From NCBI GenBank assembly GCA_035499215.1, contig DATJZH010000128.1, positions 1 through 6,194 of the forward strand: DNA of 6,194 bases, read 5' to 3'. The DNA is from DATJZH01 sp035499215 (GTDB lineage: Bacteria; Actinomycetota; Actinomycetes; Streptosporangiales; Streptosporangiaceae). Below the pieces are notes generated by a model, which made no database searches, was not told the DNA's origin, and saw only the letters and a program-made list of their open reading frames with translations. Each line of letters opens with the position of its first letter. Positions within the stretch are counted from its first letter, which is position 1. Shown piece by piece: positions 5,070-6,194 of the stretch. A program made the translations under genes and the position numbers.

Positions 5070-6194
5070 TCAGCCGGCCCACTGATACGACAGGAACAAC
5101 AGCCCCACTACGGCGGCGAGCGGCGCGCTCACGCCGAAGTACACGTATCCGACCCACGGTCGGCGCGCTTGGAGCCGGGCGAGCGCGATCCAGACCGGGA
5201 ACAGTACCAGGAGCGTTCGTGGGCAGGTCTGATACCACGTCTGCGTGCCGAGCGCGAGCGCGGCGAGCCCGCAGTACACGGACTCGGGCCAGCGGTGGCT
5301 GCACAGGAACGCGAGCGTGGCCAGGACCATCACGGCCATCGCGGCGAACTCCAACTGGAACTCGAACGCGTACGCGGCGCTGAACGGGTGCCGGAACGCC
5401 GCCCACCAGGTCGTTTTCAGTGCCTGGATCGGCGTGACCAGGTGCAGGTCCCAGCCGGCATGTTCGGCGTTGGCCCACGCTTCCCAGGTGCCGGTGCGCA
5501 CCGTCAGGTAGGCCTCGTAGGCTGCCGGCCCGGCGAGCGCGCAGCAGGCTTTCGCGGTGTTCGCCAGACGCGACCCGCGCGGTCCCGTGAGGGCCATGAC
5601 GGCCAGCGCCGGGATCATGAAGACGGCGTCCGGGCGCACGAGCCCCGCCAGTCCCGTCAGGAGCGCGGCATGCCACCACCGGCCGCGGGTCGCGGCGTGC
5701 CAAGCGGGTATCGCGAACGCCAGGAATAAGCACTCCGCGTACCCGACCGTGAGGAAGATCGCGGCGGGTGTGGCGAGCAGGCAGAGCACGGCACGGCACC
5801 CCCCCGCGAGCCGGGAGAGCGAGACGACCGCGAAGCAGCCCGCGACGCCGGATACGGTCAGCTCGGACAGCACCCAGTTGCGGAGGATCAGGTGCACCGC
5901 AGCCAGAGTCATCGGGTACCCGGGAAAGAACACGGTGCTGTTCGCAGTCGATTGCGGCGAGAAGTAGCCGTGCTGGGCGATGTTCCTCAAGAGGGTCGCG
6001 TCCCAGTGTTCGAACGCCCCGGTCAGCGGCGCATGGCTGGAAGTGCTGCGATACACCCACGCGGCAGCCCAGGCGAGGACGAGAAGGGCCAGGTGCGCGG
6101 CGGCCCACATGCCGAGCGCGGCACGGTCGTCGGGGGTGAGGTTCGGGCGCCATGAGCGCGCCTTGGCCAGCAGGCCGCGGACCGGCGCCGCGGG
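5070..6194 (-). CDS. PIG-V-like GT-C mannosyltransferase, polytopic membrane protein (5' end missing)
   Basis: 374 residues are visible. The frame stays open past the first internal ATG (6108-6110) to the window edge with coding-like sequence (RSWRPNLTPDDRAALG), and no Shine-Dalgarno precedes that ATG, so the true start is outside. The protein has about nine or ten hydrophobic helices. Counting from that ATG, conserved points are EHWDATLLRNIAQHGY (34-49, with the Trp-Asp pair of the first extracytoplasmic loop), FFPGYP (61-66), GYAECLFLAF (123-132) and GLVRPDAV (156-163). These match the PIG-V (GPI mannosyltransferase II-like, GT-C fold) pattern of WD..., FFPLYP, Y.E..F and G..R..G. The bacterial members are thought to transfer a sugar, probably mannose from a polyprenyl-phosphate donor, on the outer face of the membrane; the acceptor is unknown. 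Codon 5727-5729 is a rare TTA. The protein could use another sugar, as GT-C families are similar. Confidence 0.78.
   Translation of the reverse strand, partial: PAAPVRGLLAKARSWRPNLTPDDRAALGMWAAAHLALLVLAWAAAWVYRSTSSHAPLTGAFEHWDATLLRNIAQHGYFSPQSTANSTVFFPGYPMTLAAVHLILRNWVLSELTVSGVAGCFAVVSLSRLAGGCRAVLCLLATPAAIFLTVGYAECLFLAFAIPAWHAATRGRWWHAALLTGLAGLVRPDAVFMIPALAVMALTGPRGSRLANTAKACCALAGPAAYEAYLTVRTGTWEAWANAEHAGWDLHLVTPIQALKTTWWAAFRHPFSAAYAFEFQLEFAAMAVMVLATLAFLCSHRWPESVYCGLAALALGTQTWYQTCPRTLLVLFPVWIALARLQARRPWVGYVYFGVSAPLAAVVGLLFLSYQWAG

Noticed and set aside
4891..6153. 420-codon minus-strand frame overlapping the mannosyltransferase
   Set aside because: It is another frame of the same strand. It lacks membrane segments and reads as Arg/Pro-rich noise, while the overlapping frame shows clear PIG-V motifs and helices.

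Overview
The window is very GC-rich. Its coding regions show strong G/C preference at third codon positions, GTG is used as a start with a purine-rich Shine-Dalgarno, and a DUF3040 protein is present, a family almost confined to Actinobacteria. Together these point to a chromosomal piece of a high-GC actinomycete. Genus cannot be read from the sequence.

Every convincing gene lies on the minus strand, so transcription runs from right to left. From the right edge: (1) a 5'-truncated polytopic membrane protein of the PIG-V/GT-C mannosyltransferase type (5070-6194, running off the window). (2) A 240-bp gap with inverted repeats and a near-consensus vegetative promoter (4865-4894). (3) A membrane-anchored seven-bladed beta-propeller of the YVTN type (3092-4828) whose last codons lie in a 20-bp tandem duplication. 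(4) About 500 bp with no recognisable gene (2609-3069). (5) A DosR/DevR-like palindrome (2563-2576) followed by a 36-codon ORF that looks like the N-terminal stub of an Acg-type nitroreductase and overlaps the start of the next gene. (6) An alpha/beta hydrolase closely resembling medium-chain-length poly(3-hydroxyalkanoate) depolymerase PhaZ (1531-2412). (7) An insertion-sequence scar where pieces of an IS3 OrfB (minus) and an ISL3 transposase (plus) abut (1142-1462). (8) About 580 bp without a gene. (9) A small DUF3040 membrane protein (138-560). (10) 137 bp at the left edge with nothing callable.

The genes do not form one operon: gaps are large and the propeller has its own promoter. Two functional themes are plausible. 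The first is cell surface: a polyprenyl-linked mannosyltransferase beside an exported propeller. The second is carbon-store mobilisation: a PHA depolymerase downstream of what may be a hypoxia/dormancy control element left by a decayed nitroreductase gene. The second is the most interesting hypothesis here, but it rests on a 14-bp motif and about 20 recognisable codons. I see no CRISPR array, tRNA, rRNA, phage module or clearly new multi-gene system.
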